Assembly (NCBI GenBank): GCA_026225945.1
Contig: JAMJFZ010001258.1
Coordinates: 8,222,001 to 8,286,000, forward strand
DNA from: Cricetomys ansorgei
Lineage: Eukaryota > Chordata > Mammalia > Rodentia > Nesomyidae
Direction of reading: 5' to 3'
Length of the DNA: 64,000 bases
Below, piece after piece: positions 45,101 to 55,223 of this stretch. The notes under the pieces are model-generated. The model was not told the DNA's origin. It saw nothing but the letters and a program-made list of their open reading frames with translations, and made no database searches. Made by a program: the position numbers and the translations under genes. Every line of letters starts with the position of its first letter. Within the stretch, counting starts at the first letter, position 1.

Positions 45101-46039
45101 AATAGCCTTTGTATCCTATCTCCCCTCCCATATCACTCTGCTTTTTAAAAAATTATTATTTGAATAGTTTTAGTGATTGGCTTTAAGAATATACTTGTGT
45201 ATTTTCGGCGATCTCTAAGCATGCCAGTGCTCCTAGGTACTTTGTCTACTTACAGTCAGTATTAAAGCATTTCCCGTAAGCTGTGAAAATCTTGCAATTC
45301 CCACTGGTGTGTTCTTTGTCAGCTTTCAACAGTAATACACTGACATGAGATCTGAGCCCCATAAAAAATGTCATCTATGATCTAAATTACAAACATTCAT
45401 TTTAAAGAAATTAAAAAGAAATGTGATTGTATATCAACATAAATGTTTATCATTTGAAACTTTCCTCATTCCTTCTGAAGACCTGAGTGTTCCTCTACTG
45501 TCATTTCTTTTCAGTTTGAAGATTTTCCTTCGACATTTTCTGCCTTGGAAGCTGACTTGCTCAGCTCCATTTGTCTGGAATATTCTTTCATTTGCATTAT
45601 TTCCCCTTCATCCTTAAAAAGCTATTTTTTAAAGGCTGAATATGGGATTCCGAGTAGTTTTTTCCTTTTTATTATTCAGTAAATTAGACATATCCTTCAG
45701 TGTCACTTTGTTCTCATAGTTCCTGGTTTGCTCTCCTCCTTATTTATTTATTTATATGTCATTTAAAATTACAATAATCTCGCATCATTTTTGGTTATAA
45801 GCCACACGCCCATGACTTTTATAGACAGTCTTCTACATATTTATCATTTTAAGGTTTTTGAAGCTTGTTAAATTTGCAAATTATTATTTTGCATCAGATG
45901 TAGTCATTCTCAGCCAGTAGTTTTTGTTTCCAGTTCTCTCTGCTCATTTTCACTCTCGCATTCTTCTGAAAATCCGGTAGCACACGCACCCAGAACTTTG
46001 CATAGCGTCTCTTCCTAACTATTTTTAAGAAAACATTGT
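45101..46039. other. Unassigned DNA
   Basis: AT-rich sequence with no confident family. The T-rich character up to about 45350 would allow more antisense L1M but is not specific. TATTTATTTATTTAT at 45741-45755 is a short simple repeat. Confidence 0.35.
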
Positions 46040-46113
46040 CCCCATACTTCCCTTCTGCCTCTCAGGCAATGGGATTAAAGGCATGTGCCGCAGCTGCCAG
46101 GCCTGCCTCTCAT
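46040..46113 (-). mobile_element. B1 SINE fragment (antisense)
   Basis: TTCTGCCTCTCAGGCAATGG followed by GATTAAAGGCATGTGCCGCA and GCTGCCAGGCC is the reverse of the first ~60 bases of B1 (GCCGGGCGTGG...CTTTAATCCC...GAGGCAGA). The rest of the element is missing. Confidence 0.65.
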
Positions 46114-47796
46114 GTATGTGTGAAGCAAAGTAAGCGTACGTACTGTAAAAGTATGTAAATACAACTTTGCTCATCCTTGTTGATGTCTTTCACGTGGATA
46201 TTTTTGATTGTACTCGTAAGTTCTAAACCCATGTCTGCTTCCTGTTAATAAAACATTAACTGGATTGCTCCCGGTCTTTCTTTTCTTCTTCTTTTTTAAT
46301 TGAAAATACTGTTTTTCCATGCAATATATTCTAAGTATGCTTCAGTTTCCCATCTGCTGACTGCTCCCATCTCCCCTCCCACCTGGCTCCACCCACTTTC
46401 TGTCTCTGGTTAAAAAACAAACAAACACAGGCATTTAAGGGATAGTAATAATAAAATAAGATAAAAGAAAAACAAACATGTCAGAATACAACAAAACAAG
46501 CAAACAGAAGGAAAAGGACCAAAGAGAAAGTTCAGGAAACACATGAAGATGCAGAGGCACACTTTCACACCCACAGTTATCCTGTAAAATCACCAAACTG
46601 AAGGCCGTAATACATACATGAAGGACATTTTGGGTAAAATGAAAAAAACAAAAGAAAAAACGCCCCGTCACAGCATAGCGAGACAAAGAACCTGCAAAGA
46701 TGCTGCTGAGTTCCGCTGCGGTCTGCTCCCCACTGGGCGTGTAGTCTGCCTTATGAAGCGTTTGCTTTTCTAGTAAGACTCCCTTGGACAATACAATTTT
46801 CTTACTTGCAAGTAGCTATGAATTGGAAAGGGCTTCTGGGTTAGGCATGGGGCATGTGACCATTTCCCCTTTCGACCCCAGGACTCCATCGGTGAGCACC
46901 TGTGCTGGCCCCGAGAATGCTGCCGCAGTAACTGTGAGCTCATGTGTGGGGGTCCTGCCGTGCTGTTTCCTCGGTGTCCACCTCCCCTTTGGAGCCTATA
47001 CTCTTTCCCCCACCTCTTCCGTGGGATCCCCTGAGCTCTGAGGGGAGGGATTTGATGGAAAGAGCCTGTTTAGGGCTGAGTGTCCCAAGGTCTCTCACTC
47101 TCTGCGTGTCATCTGTCTGTGGGTCTCTGTATGTGTTCCCATCTGCTGCAGGAGGAAGCTTCTCTGATGATGGCTGAGCAAGACACTGATATATGAGTAT
47201 AGCAGAATGTCACCAGAAGTCATTTATTGCCAAGTTCCTTTAGTAGATCAGTAATATTTGGTTTTCCCCTAGGTTCTGGAACTATCCAGATTTAAGTTCC
47301 TCGTCACTCAAGCAGTATTAGGATAAGGTCCATCTTTTGAAGTGGGTCTGAAATCAAGTCAGAGAGTGGTTGTTTACTTCCACAAGATTAGAGCCACTGT
47401 TCCACTAGCATATCTTGCAGGTGGCACCTATTTGTAGATTGAAGGGTTTGCAGCTGGGTTTGTGTTGACCTTTCTCCTTTGGTAGCAGGAAGGTTATTTT
47501 CTGGTACCAAAAGCACTAGAACACAGGAGTGAAGGCTCTAGGTAGACTCCAGTTTGACCTCTCTGTGTTCAGTGGATTGTGTAGATGATGTCTTCAGCAA
47601 TAGGGCCTTGCTAATAGTTTGTGGATAACAACCTATAAGCCTTGGGTTGTTTTGGGGTTCCCATGGGACCACTTTGGTCAACAATTCAATTAGATGTAAA
47701 CCAATCCTAGTAATACTGGAAGCTTTATTTTGTGATGAGAGGTTGAGTTGGGGCTTTCTCCTCCCTGTTAATTTGGCATTTCATTTAGATTGCTTT

Positions 47797-47805
47797 TGTG
47801 TGTGT

Positions 47806-47842
<37 letters not shown>

Positions 47843-47854
47843 TGTGTGTGTGTG
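47797..47854. repeat. (GT)n microsatellite in L1 3' UTR
   Basis: A GT run of about 58 bp with one TATG and one TCTG interruption. It sits inside the antisense L1 of 46270-48584. The cysteine/valine-rich frame 47647-47913 is its translation. Confidence 0.95.
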
Positions 47855-48199
47855 TATTAGCAAGATTCTACTGTATTAAGTTTCTATATGACCACTCAAA
47901 TGGCAATTTTTAATTGTCCCTCTTCATATTTGTGCTGTTGCCCCCTCTTCTCTCCCCTCTCTCTTTGATCCTCCTGTTCCAGTTCCTCATGCCCCACCCC
48001 ATATGCGCATAACTAAACTTTCTACTCTATTTCCCCTTCCTAAGATTTGTATCCCTTCCAAGTAATCACTTACTCCATACCTAAACTTCTTGTTTCTGTG
48101 GATTGTAGTTTGCTTATTATCGACTTAATAGCTAACATCTGCATGTAAGTGCACAAATACCGCATATGTCTTTCTGAGTGAAAAACTCACTCAGGATGT

Positions 48200-48577
48200 C
48201 TAGCTCAATCCATTTACCTGCAAATTTTTTACTCTCTCATCCCTCGACTGATATCTATGTTGTTTCTGATTTCTGGCTATTATGAACAGAGCAACAATGG
48301 ACAAGACTGAGCAAGTGTTTCTGTAGTAGGATGAAACATCCTTTGGGTATATGCCCAAAAGTAATATCACTGGATCTTGAGATAGAGCGATTTCCATCTT
48401 CAGGAGGAATTGCTTCACTGATTTCCACAGTGGCTGTACAAGTTTGCACTCCCACCAGTGATGGATGAGTGTTACCCTTACTCCACAGCCTTGCCAGCAG
48501 GAGCTGTCATTTGTTTTACTGATCTTGGCCATTCTGATTGGTGTAAGATGAAATCTCAAAGTGGTTTTGATTTGCAT
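48200..48577 (-). pseudogene. LINE-1 ORF2p C-terminal remnant, 125 codons open
   Basis: The minus-strand reading frame gives the end of the L1 ORF2 protein, the endonuclease/reverse transcriptase that copies L1 RNA at the target site. Visible family marks are RFHLTPIRMAKI near the start, the Cys/His motif C27-x3-C31-x7-H39-x4-C44 (CWQGC...HHWWEC), the KLVQPLWKSV block, LLLGIYPKD and VALFIIARN. All four Cys/His positions are intact, although the catalytic domains lie far upstream and are absent. The methionine at the start is not a true start, since ORF2 is about 1,280 residues in full. The frame runs out before the usual EEWIKKMWYIYTMEYY-type end because of indels. It is a fossil, not a gene. 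Confidence 0.9.
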
Positions 48578-48584
48578 TTCCTAG

Positions 48585-50324
48585 ATATACCGACAAGGGA
48601 TATGATGTCTAGTGTTGGGTCTCAGACAATATGAGGAGAGCAGATTTAGGAGTCCCAGAAGGCGGCTGGAAGAAGAACAAAGAGAGAGGTAGAAGGCTGG
48701 TGGTAAACTGACAAAGTCCATATCAGCCTCTCTAAGGACTGACACTGCTCATGCAATTGCATAAACGTAGCTGTTCTTTTCTACTGAGAAGACTAGCCAT
48801 TTCTTTGGTGGTCTCAGATCTGAGATACAGTCCTAGGGTTGAGGGATCAGGAAGATATCAAAACTTGAGGCACTGAGTTGTGGCTTTCAATCATCAATCA
48901 GCAAAGGCTGTGGATAACACCCCCCCTCCCACACTTCATGTGATCTATCTGTAGAATTTAACATCCAAAACTGACTTGGAGGGTCTAAGAGAAATATTGA
49001 TCCCTCTTGTGATGAAGCACCCTTCAAAAAGCTTGCACAAGGTAAACCAAACTGGACCAGATGTAATTATCCTGTAACCCTTATTCCTTTTTACTCTACA
49101 CAGAGCCATCTGGCCACCAGTTTTAATTCTTTTACATTACTATAAGTCCCATGAAACTGACAAGATACTAACAATTTCTGAAAAATCGTTGCTGAAATTG
49201 AGGTCTCTTTTAAAGAATTTATATCCTAACATCTACTGTAGGACTAACAAGCCTCATATATAAAAACAGTAGAGATGGCCCTTAATAACTCCTGATATTT
49301 ATTTATTGAACATTTTGTATGTGACAGGCTGTTTAACTGCCCATATTTAATTCCCACAATTCCTCCTTCTAATCGTTATAAAAATTTATTATACAAAATC
49401 CAGTTTTTATAATTTTTTTTCAAATCCCTACTGACAAAATTTAGCCACCTCTAACATCTGTTTTATTATGATTTTCTTCAGTATGCTTCCCCACTTCTTT
49501 CCAAATCCAAGAGTAACGAGTTTCCTACCTTCAGAAGCATTTGAATATAGTGATAACATGAAAACTGATTAAAACCCAGTACCTTAGGGGAGAAAGCAAA
49601 TAAAGAAACAGGAGACTTCTAAACACTTAGCCCAGCTTTTATCTCATTTTTTTTTTTCCGTTTTAGAATATCAATGTTTCTCAAAATTAGGAATGAGTGA
49701 AAGGGTGATAAGGAGGCTTGTAGATCCTGACACTCGTTGTAAAAAACAGGACCCTGAAGGTAATAGGAGCAAGAGCTTGCTTGGCGATGATACTTTATTT
49801 AATTCTGAAAGGCATGAATGAAGAAAAAAATATAAAGAATGGCTTTTCTCACTTTAGTTTATTATGATTTTTTTGTTAATGCTCAACAGCCCCAAATGTA
49901 CAAAATGCATTTTTAAAAAATGTCACCTTGGGTTTTAGACTTTGTAATATTGAAAAGCAGCAATTAAGACCTCCTGTGACTCATAGAATATGCAATAAGG
50001 GGTTCCAAGTCAGAGGGAAATGTAGGAGGAAAAATTTGTTCTCTTTGCAGACAAAATATTGCTGGCAATTTTAATAATGATGAAATATAAGACCTCCTTG
50101 GGGCAAAACTAAAATCTATTGTGCAGTGAACGAATAGATTCATTTAATTTGTTTAGGCTTCTTTGTTCATTTTGTGTTTCTCATTAAATCTGTTCCAAGT
50201 TGTGAATAGCATTTCTAATGTCCTAGGAGGTACAGTGCAGAGCTGACTTAGGCAACAAAAATTTTGAAGCTGAGACACTTATGCAAGAAAAAATTTCTCC
50301 TTTTTGCTATGCTAATTTAATTTT
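48585..50324. other. Mostly unassigned DNA, possible MIR trace
   Basis: No clear family. TTTATTTATTGAACATTTTG, TATGTGACAGGCTGTTTAAC and TTAATTCCCACAATTCC at about 49298-49366 match the first third of an antisense MIR. The part 49900-50310 is AT-rich unique sequence (CAGCAATTAAGACCTCCTGT, GCAATTTTAATAATGATG) of the kind often conserved, but that is untested. Confidence 0.35.
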
Positions 50325-50465
50325 ATTGCAGGTGTGTTGGTTCATGGGAGGCAGAGGAAAGGGGATTGCAATGAGTTTGGGGCCAGCTTGGGCTATGTAA
50401 CAAATTCCAGACCAGTTAGAATCACATAGCAAGATGAAACATCACTGGCTTGTAAGATAATTTAA
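50325..50465 (+). mobile_element. B1-like SINE (diverged, internally deleted)
   Basis: GCAGGTGTGTTGGTTCATGG leads directly to GAGGCAGAGGAAAGGGGATT, GCAATGAGTTTGGGGCCAGC, TTGGGCTATGTAACAAATTC, CAGACCAGTTAGAATCACAT and AGCAAGATGAAAC. This has the B1 order but lacks the CCTTTAATCCCAGCACT block, a deletion. Several bases are rearranged, so it is an old copy. Confidence 0.6.
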
Positions 50466-50859
50466 AATAGTTTTTTCTTTTTTAAAGGGATTTTCTACAG
50501 AAGAATCACCACATTAGTGAAGACTGCTGTTGCCCAAATAACATGGGTTATTACATGAAAATATCAGTGCCAGACATGGATTACTTCCCTGCTAGTTATT
50601 AGTCAGGGAGGCCCCAGAGGCACCCCAAGGTTATAGGCTATGGCCATTGCTCTTGGTTGCCTATCATAACTAGAAGGTAAGATCTTTTTGCCAAAGCCAC
50701 CAAATACTGTCTTCAGGATACAGGGAAATCAGTCTTGAGCTGATCCAAAAACTTTCTCTGCTTGCTAGATTTCATAGTGCTGGCAGGCATTATGCAGGCT
50801 GATTGGAGAGAAAAGACATCAACAATCTCATCCAGTGCTGAAACTTCTTATTGCAGTTG
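50466..50859. other. Unassigned DNA
   Basis: No repeat or exon is recognised. It could be upstream L1 3' UTR, since an L1 tail follows. Confidence 0.35.
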
Positions 50860-51331
50860 TTAGTGGTTAATGTAATGTATTATTGTTTTAATTGCTGTTG
50901 TCTTCTGGACATGACATGGATTTTGCACATATGAACCCACAGCATCAATGGTTACCTATACAAGATCCACACAAGATTAAACCTGTTATAAGTTTCAACA
51001 TGCATTGGGAAGAGACTCCTAACCCGTTCCTTGCACCTTGGTTGAGCTAGTGAAAGTTGATGGTTGCTGAGGGAGGGGGATTTACTTTTATATAGAAGTA
51101 TGGCCTCAAGGATAATCCCCAGTGGATGACCTCATGCCCATATGCATATGGGCAAACTAATTAGACTCAGTGGGTTAAAAATTAAATAGAAAGTTTAAAA
51201 AGGAGGACATGAAGTTGGGAGTGAGACATGATGAAAAGGCATTAGAGGAGATTGTAAAGGGTGACTGTGATCAAGACACATTGTATACATATGTGGGTGG
51301 GTATGATCAAGATACATTGTATGCATATGTG
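50860..51331 (+). mobile_element. LINE-1 3' UTR end with duplicated terminus
   Basis: Sense L1 3' end: CTGGACATGACATGGATTTT, AACCCACAGCATCAATGGTT, ACCTATACAAGATCCACACA, AGATTAAACCTGTTATAAG, GATGGTTGCTGAGGGAGGGG, GGATAATCCCCAGTGGATGA, CTCAGTGGGTTAAAAATTAA, GGAGGACATGAAGTTGGGAG, then the terminal GTATGATCAAGATACATTGT. The terminal 28 bases occur twice, at 51268-51295 and 51304-51331, 36 bp apart with two differences. An LTR-like element starts immediately afterwards. Confidence 0.8.
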
Positions 51332-51603
51332 ATGACTGTTCTTGGTTGTCAACTTGACTACATCTGGAATTAGCTAACCCAAATGGCTGGTTATACCTGT
51401 GAAGCATTTTCTTCTCCATTAAATCAGTTGAAGTGGGAAGAGCCTCACTAGCAAGTCATTCTTTCACTCGAATTAAAGTCTACTTCTTTCGGACTTCAGC
51501 ATATACTGAAGACCAGCTGAGACATCCAGCCTCGTGGACTGAACAACTACCAGATTCTTGGGCCTTCTGTGCATAGGCAGCCATTGTTAGAATATATATG
51601 TAA

Positions 51604-51648
<45 letters not shown>

Positions 51649-51708
51649 TAGATAGATATAGATAGATAGTAAGTTCTGTTACTTTAGAGAATCCTGACTA
51701 ATATAACA
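51330..51708 (+). mobile_element. Rodent LTR-like element (TGATGACTGTTCTTGG family)
   Basis: It starts TGATGACTGTTCTTGGTTGT, followed by CAACTTGACTACATCTGGAA, TTAGCTAACCCAAATGG, GAAGTGGGAAGAGCCTCACT, CTACTTCTTTCGGACTTCAG, CATATACTGAAGACCAGCTG, AGACATCCAGCCTCGTGGAC, TGAACAACTACCAGATTCTT and GGCCTTCTGTGCATAGGCAG. A compound microsatellite has grown near its 3' end, then AATCCTGACTAATATAACA closes it. This order is a common rodent interspersed element, but I cannot give its formal name. Confidence 0.75.
51605..51669. repeat. (TA)n(GA)n(GATA)n compound microsatellite
   Basis: TA repeats (51605-51630), GA repeats (51631-51648) and a GATA/TAGA tail (to 51669) follow one another without a gap. It lies at the 3' end of an LTR-like element. 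Confidence 0.95.
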
Positions 51709-52034
51709 TGTATGACATTTTCAAAAGACTAAATAAAACAAAACAAAGAAAGAAGAAACAGGTTTTGTTTAATGTTCTAAGGCTACTAAGATCCTCCACA
51801 CTCTTTATAGCATCCATATTGTCCTTGTTGTGATAAATTGAAAGGTATGATTTTGTTTCTGACATCAAGGGTTTAGGTTTGCCTAAGTGTCACATTTCTG
51901 GCTTCTTAGATGAGGTATCAGGGCATGGAAATTTTGATGCTTAATACTTTTACAATGTTTCAACAGAATATTGGCAAGATATCCAGGTAAGCTAAAGGAT
52001 GCCAGTTAAATTTAAATTTAATGTGAAGTACATG
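51709..52034. other. Unassigned DNA
   Basis: Nothing is recognised except an AAATAAAACAAAACAAAGAA-type A-rich stretch at 51729-51762. Confidence 0.4.
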
Positions 52035-52306
52035 TGTGGTGGTTTGAATGGGAATGACGGCCCTGATATATTTGAATACTTGGTTCCCAGTTGGAAGAAT
52101 TAGGAGTTGTGGAACCATCCCCAGCATCCTCTCTGCCTCCTCCTTGCAGTTTGAGATGTACACTCTTAGCTCTTCCTGTCACCATGTGTTTATTCTGTGA
52201 TCACGGACTCTAACCCTCTGAAACTGTAAGCCTCATTAAACACTTTGTTTTATAAGATGCCTTGGTCATGGTGTTTTATCAAAGCATTAGAAAAGTAACT
52301 AATAGA
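52035..52306 (+). mobile_element. MaLR 5' LTR
   Basis: It starts TGTGGTGGTTTGAATGGGAA and shows GGCCCTGATATATTTGAATA, CTTGGTTCCCAGTTGG, a shortened middle, CTCTGCCTCCTCCTTGC, TGTCACCATGTGTTTATTCT, CGGACTCTAACCCTCTGAAA, CTGTAAGCCTCATTAAACAC, GCCTTGGTCATGGTG and an end at AAAAGTAACTAATAGA. It is paired with the 3' LTR at 53359-53702 around a continuous internal region, which proves that this sequence type is an LTR. The candidate 5-bp duplication ACATG lies just outside (52030-52034). Confidence 0.9.
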
Positions 52307-53358
52307 GTTGGTACCACGAAGTGGGATATTGCTGTGGCAGACAGGGTCATGTGGTTTTTGAAGAAATGTGAAAGAGTTTGGGATTTTGGACTAGGAAAGT
52401 GGTTGAATCTTTTAAGTAGAGGTTAATGAGCCGTCCTGGTAGGAGCTTGGAGGACAGTAGTACTTAGAACTAAGTGGACTCTGGAGGCCCAGCTCAAGTG
52501 GCTTCAGAGGGAAGCAGGGATTTTAACAGTATCCAGGCTAGAAATCTTCTTGTGATATTTGGTAAAGAAGCTAGCTGCCTTCTCCCCTTGTCCTAAGAAT
52601 TTGCTTGAGGCTAAATTGGAAAGTAGTAGACTAATTTGTTTGGCAGAAGAGATTTCAAGACAGCCTACTATTGACTGTTCACGGCTATTAGTAAGAACTC
52701 TTATGCAGGTTTACAGTGGAGGAGAGCAGGAAGGTTATGAAAATCCCATACATACATTGGAATAAAGATAAGGATGCCCTCAGGTCAGGACCACACCCAG
52801 CTAGGCTTCCAAATTGCAAAAGGAAGAAGCCTAAGAAATTTTATGCTCCTGAAAAGCAACAATAATTTAAAACTATTGCACATAGAATTCAGGAGGGTGG
52901 GCAGTGTCCTTCCCAATAGGGCAGCAAAACTTAGCAGTGTTGTTCATGTCGTTTTGACATCAGAGTTATGAGAATATGTGAATTAAAGGGGTTGTGGAAT
53001 TTTCCTTCATGGTTAAGGAGAACCACTGAAGGCAGACAATATGTGGCAAGGCAGTCCTTTGAAGGCCCAAGAGGGCCCCTAAGGGGCCACTGTGTGAAAT
53101 GATAAGACTGGAACTTGGATTGTATTGGAGACGCTAAGATTTTAGAGGTGCTAGAGCTATGGGGTATCTGTCAGAGAGAGCTGAAAATAGGGAGTGGAAC
53201 CATGCCTAAAAAGGAACTCCGTGTATCTTAGATAAGACTCTGGACTCTGGACTTTGAAACATTGTTGAGATTGAAAAACTGTGGGAACTTTTAAAACTGG
53301 ATGAAATGTGTTTTGCATTATGACATAGTCACAAGCCTAGGGAATCCGGGAGTGGAAT
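52307..53358 (+). mobile_element. MaLR internal region (non-autonomous ERVL-type)
   Basis: It opens with a primer binding site, TGGTACCACGAAGTGGGA at 52309-52326, which fits the 3' end of tRNA-Leu as in the ERVL/MaLR group. It continues with the family's blocks: GCTGTGGCAGACAGGGTCAT, GGTAGGAGCTTGGAGGACAG, the decayed gag-like stretch, AGAGTTATGAGAATATGTGA, CAAGAGGGCCCCTAAGGGGC, GGTGCTAGAGCTATGGGGTA and a 3' part of TGGACTTTGAAACATTGTTG type, ending in the purine-rich GGAATCCGGGAGTGGAA before the 3' LTR. MaLR elements lack pol and depend on related enzymes. At about 1.05 kb it is shorter than typical, so parts are deleted. Confidence 0.85.
52559..52765 (+). pseudogene. Decayed gag-like remnant of the MaLR element
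   Basis: A 68-codon open stretch contains AFSPCPKNLLEAKLES and LICLAEEISRQPTID, which resemble the conserved gag-like peptide of rodent MaLR internal regions. The following RTLMQVYS piece fits too. No start codon context, upstream frame or downstream nucleocapsid motif remains, and stop codons flank it on both sides. Gag-like proteins pack retrotransposon RNA, but here nothing could be made beyond a fragment. It is a fossil of an endogenous retroviral relative. Confidence 0.75.
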
Positions 53359-53702
53359 GTGGTGGTTTGAAAGAGAGTGGCTGCCACAGGTTCATATGTT
53401 TGAGGTTTTCCCCTGTTGGTTTAACTGTTTGAGAAGGATTGTGAGGTATGGCCTTCTTGGAAAAGGTGAGTTATTGGGTACAGGTTTTGGGGGAACTGGA
53501 GACTCATGCCATTATCAGTGCCCCTCTGCTTCCTGCCTGTGGTCCAGGGTGTGAGTTCTCCATTGATGTTCCAGCTGCCTGCTCCCTGCTCCCCTCATTC
53601 TGCATTCATGGCCTCTAATCCCCTGAAGCTGTAAGCCCAAAATAAATTTGTTTTTCTGCTGTAAATTGCTTTGGTGTGATTCTGTTTGATTCAATCCATG
53701 AA
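53359..53702 (+). mobile_element. MaLR 3' LTR
   Basis: It repeats the 5' LTR start (TGTGGTGGTTTGAAAGAGAG) and continues CTGCCACAGGTTCATATGTT, AACTGTTTGAGAAGGATTGT, GGTATGGCCTTCTTGGAAAA, CTGCTTCCTGCCTGTGGTCC, AGCTGCCTGCTCCCTGCTCC, GCATTCATGGCCTCTAATCC, CCTGAAGCTGTAAGCCCAAA followed by ATAAATTTG (AATAAA), TTGCTTTGGTGTGATTCTGT. It is longer than the 5' LTR because that copy has lost part of its centre. ACATG at 53703-53707 repeats the five bases before the 5' LTR. Differences between the two LTRs show an old insertion. Confidence 0.9.
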
Positions 53703-53707
53703 ACATG

Positions 53708-54742
53708 CTTGTACTAAAAACATATGCTCTGTATCTGAAATTCAAATTTAACTAAGTGTCATATTTTTTTTTTTCATATGTTATTATTGCTCTTCTGATT
53801 GCTGGTCAGTCTTTTACAGAGACAGGGCTATAGTTTGTAGTGAAATTAGACTCCACAGGCCAGCTTTAGAGCTGAGAAAATGCATTATGACTTGAACTTT
53901 GATGAGACTGAAAACGATGGCGTTTTAATGGTGTTTTCAAAAATCCTCAAAGTACAATTTAAAACCTGTACTGTGTGTGTGTACTGTTCCTCAAGGGTGT
54001 GTAGGAGGAGCTGGAAGTGAATAATGATGTCATGGTGTACTCACTGTTCTCTGGGCTCCGGAAGAACATTTTAAAAGGTGTTTTCTAAGCATGGCAGGAA
54101 CGGATAAAAATTCAGCATTTTGAATTTCTCTTTTGATATCAGAAAATGACAGAAGCCTTAGAAGATTCCCTCAGTGGCTGCCTCCTGTCTTGTGTTTCTA
54201 CACAAGCATACCTGTTGGGGTGTTTGAATTTGCTTACTTGTTACTATTTGTCACTTATCATTTGAGAAATTGCCTGAGTATTTCATGTCCTAGCCACATA
54301 TTGGTGGTCTAGGTTTATACCAATTATGGTTTACACCAGTTCTCAATTATCGGTTTTGGGGATTCATAGAAAAAAATTATTTTTCGACAAACAAATGTAG
54401 AATAGTAAAAAGTATATATGGTGGACCTAGGCAAAATATTAAGGGAGTCCTTTGAAGGCACAAAGCAAATGAAAGATACTCAAAATTATCTTCGTAAGCT
54501 GAAGGCTGAATTTCACATGAAGGGATATGCAGGACAAATAAATGATCAGTTTATGATTACACACTTTAAACATCATTCGATAAAACAAGCTTGATGCTGG
54601 GAAATTCACAGACACAGTGGCCCAGCGACTTGCCCCAAGCCGTGAATACCTGAAGAACCAAGCCCAGAGCACTGCTTCCAAAGCTCTTTTAGAATACAGG
54701 ATCAAAATTAATTGGAAACCATATGTTTTTTCCGTGCACGCT
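53708..54742. other. Unassigned DNA
   Basis: No repeat or exon is recognised over about 1 kb. Confidence 0.4.
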
Positions 54743-54786
54743 CGCGCGTGTGTGTGTGTGCATGCGTGTGCGTGTGTGTGTGTGTG
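54743..54786. repeat. 44-bp alternating purine-pyrimidine tract
   Basis: From CGCGCGTGTG to the last TGTGTG every step alternates pyrimidine and purine without an exception, including CG, TG and CA steps and the internal GTGCATGCGTGTGCGTG. Alternating CG/TG runs of this length readily form left-handed Z-DNA under negative supercoiling. It is a (TG)n microsatellite with a CG-rich head. Confidence 0.95.
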
Positions 54787-55223
54787 AATTGTTTAATCTG
54801 GAAAATAGTTGTTTATCAGATCGACATTACACCTTTGGACTCTGGGTCAAGGAACCCCTCAGATAACGGTCATGTTCCAAATTCCTAACAACTTTTTGTC
54901 AAGCCTCAGGGCCAGGCTGCCTCACAGCTCACAGGTGTCTATTAAAAGAGTGAGAGAAGCAAGGAGAGGACTAAATTCAAGAGTGTTGAATAGGTTGTTT
55001 GAAGAAAACACTGTAACAATGATTGAGAGTTTAGTCCTATTTGATTAATGTACAACACTGGGAACATACACCTAGAATAGGACTCTAAGCCTTCCATGTT
55101 GGGGATGTCTCAGAATCTGGGTTCCTGAATATAGGGTGATAGGCCATCCATAACCTTGGATAAAGCTTTAACCAGCTTCAGTGAGTTGAGAGAAGTCAAG
55201 ACAATTCTTCATCAAATCAGCAT
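54787..55223. other. Unassigned DNA
   Basis: No repeat or exon is recognised. The open frame 54809-55048 has no family signature. Confidence 0.4.

Larger units (their letters stand above)
46270..48584 (-). mobile_element. 5'-truncated LINE-1 (antisense, 2.3 kb)
   Basis: From its T-rich edge it shows the reversed rodent L1 3' UTR: ATTGAAAATACTGTTTTTCC, CATGCAATATATTCTAAGTA, GGTTAAAAAACAAACAAACA, GACTCCCTTGGACAATACAA, GCTTCTGGGTTAGGCATGGG, GAGGGGAGGGATTTGATGGA, GGTCTCTCACTCTCTGCGTG, CAGGAGGAAGCTTCTCTGAT, GATGGCTGAGCAAGACACTG, and TTCAGCAATAGGGCCTTGC. After a (GT)n run and a CT-rich part it enters ORF2: CAACAATGGACAAGACTGAG, GGGTATATGCCCAAAAGTAA, CAGTGGCTGTACAAGTTTGC, GCCATTCTGATTGGTGTAAG, ending at TTTGCATTTCCTA. 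It is the longest L1 here and is inactive. Confidence 0.9.

Noticed and set aside
46435..46791. 118-codon minus-strand frame rich in hydrophobic residues, membrane-protein-like
   Set aside because: It lies within the L1 3' UTR, which is non-coding in all L1 families. The hydrophobic character comes from T-rich sequence on that strand.
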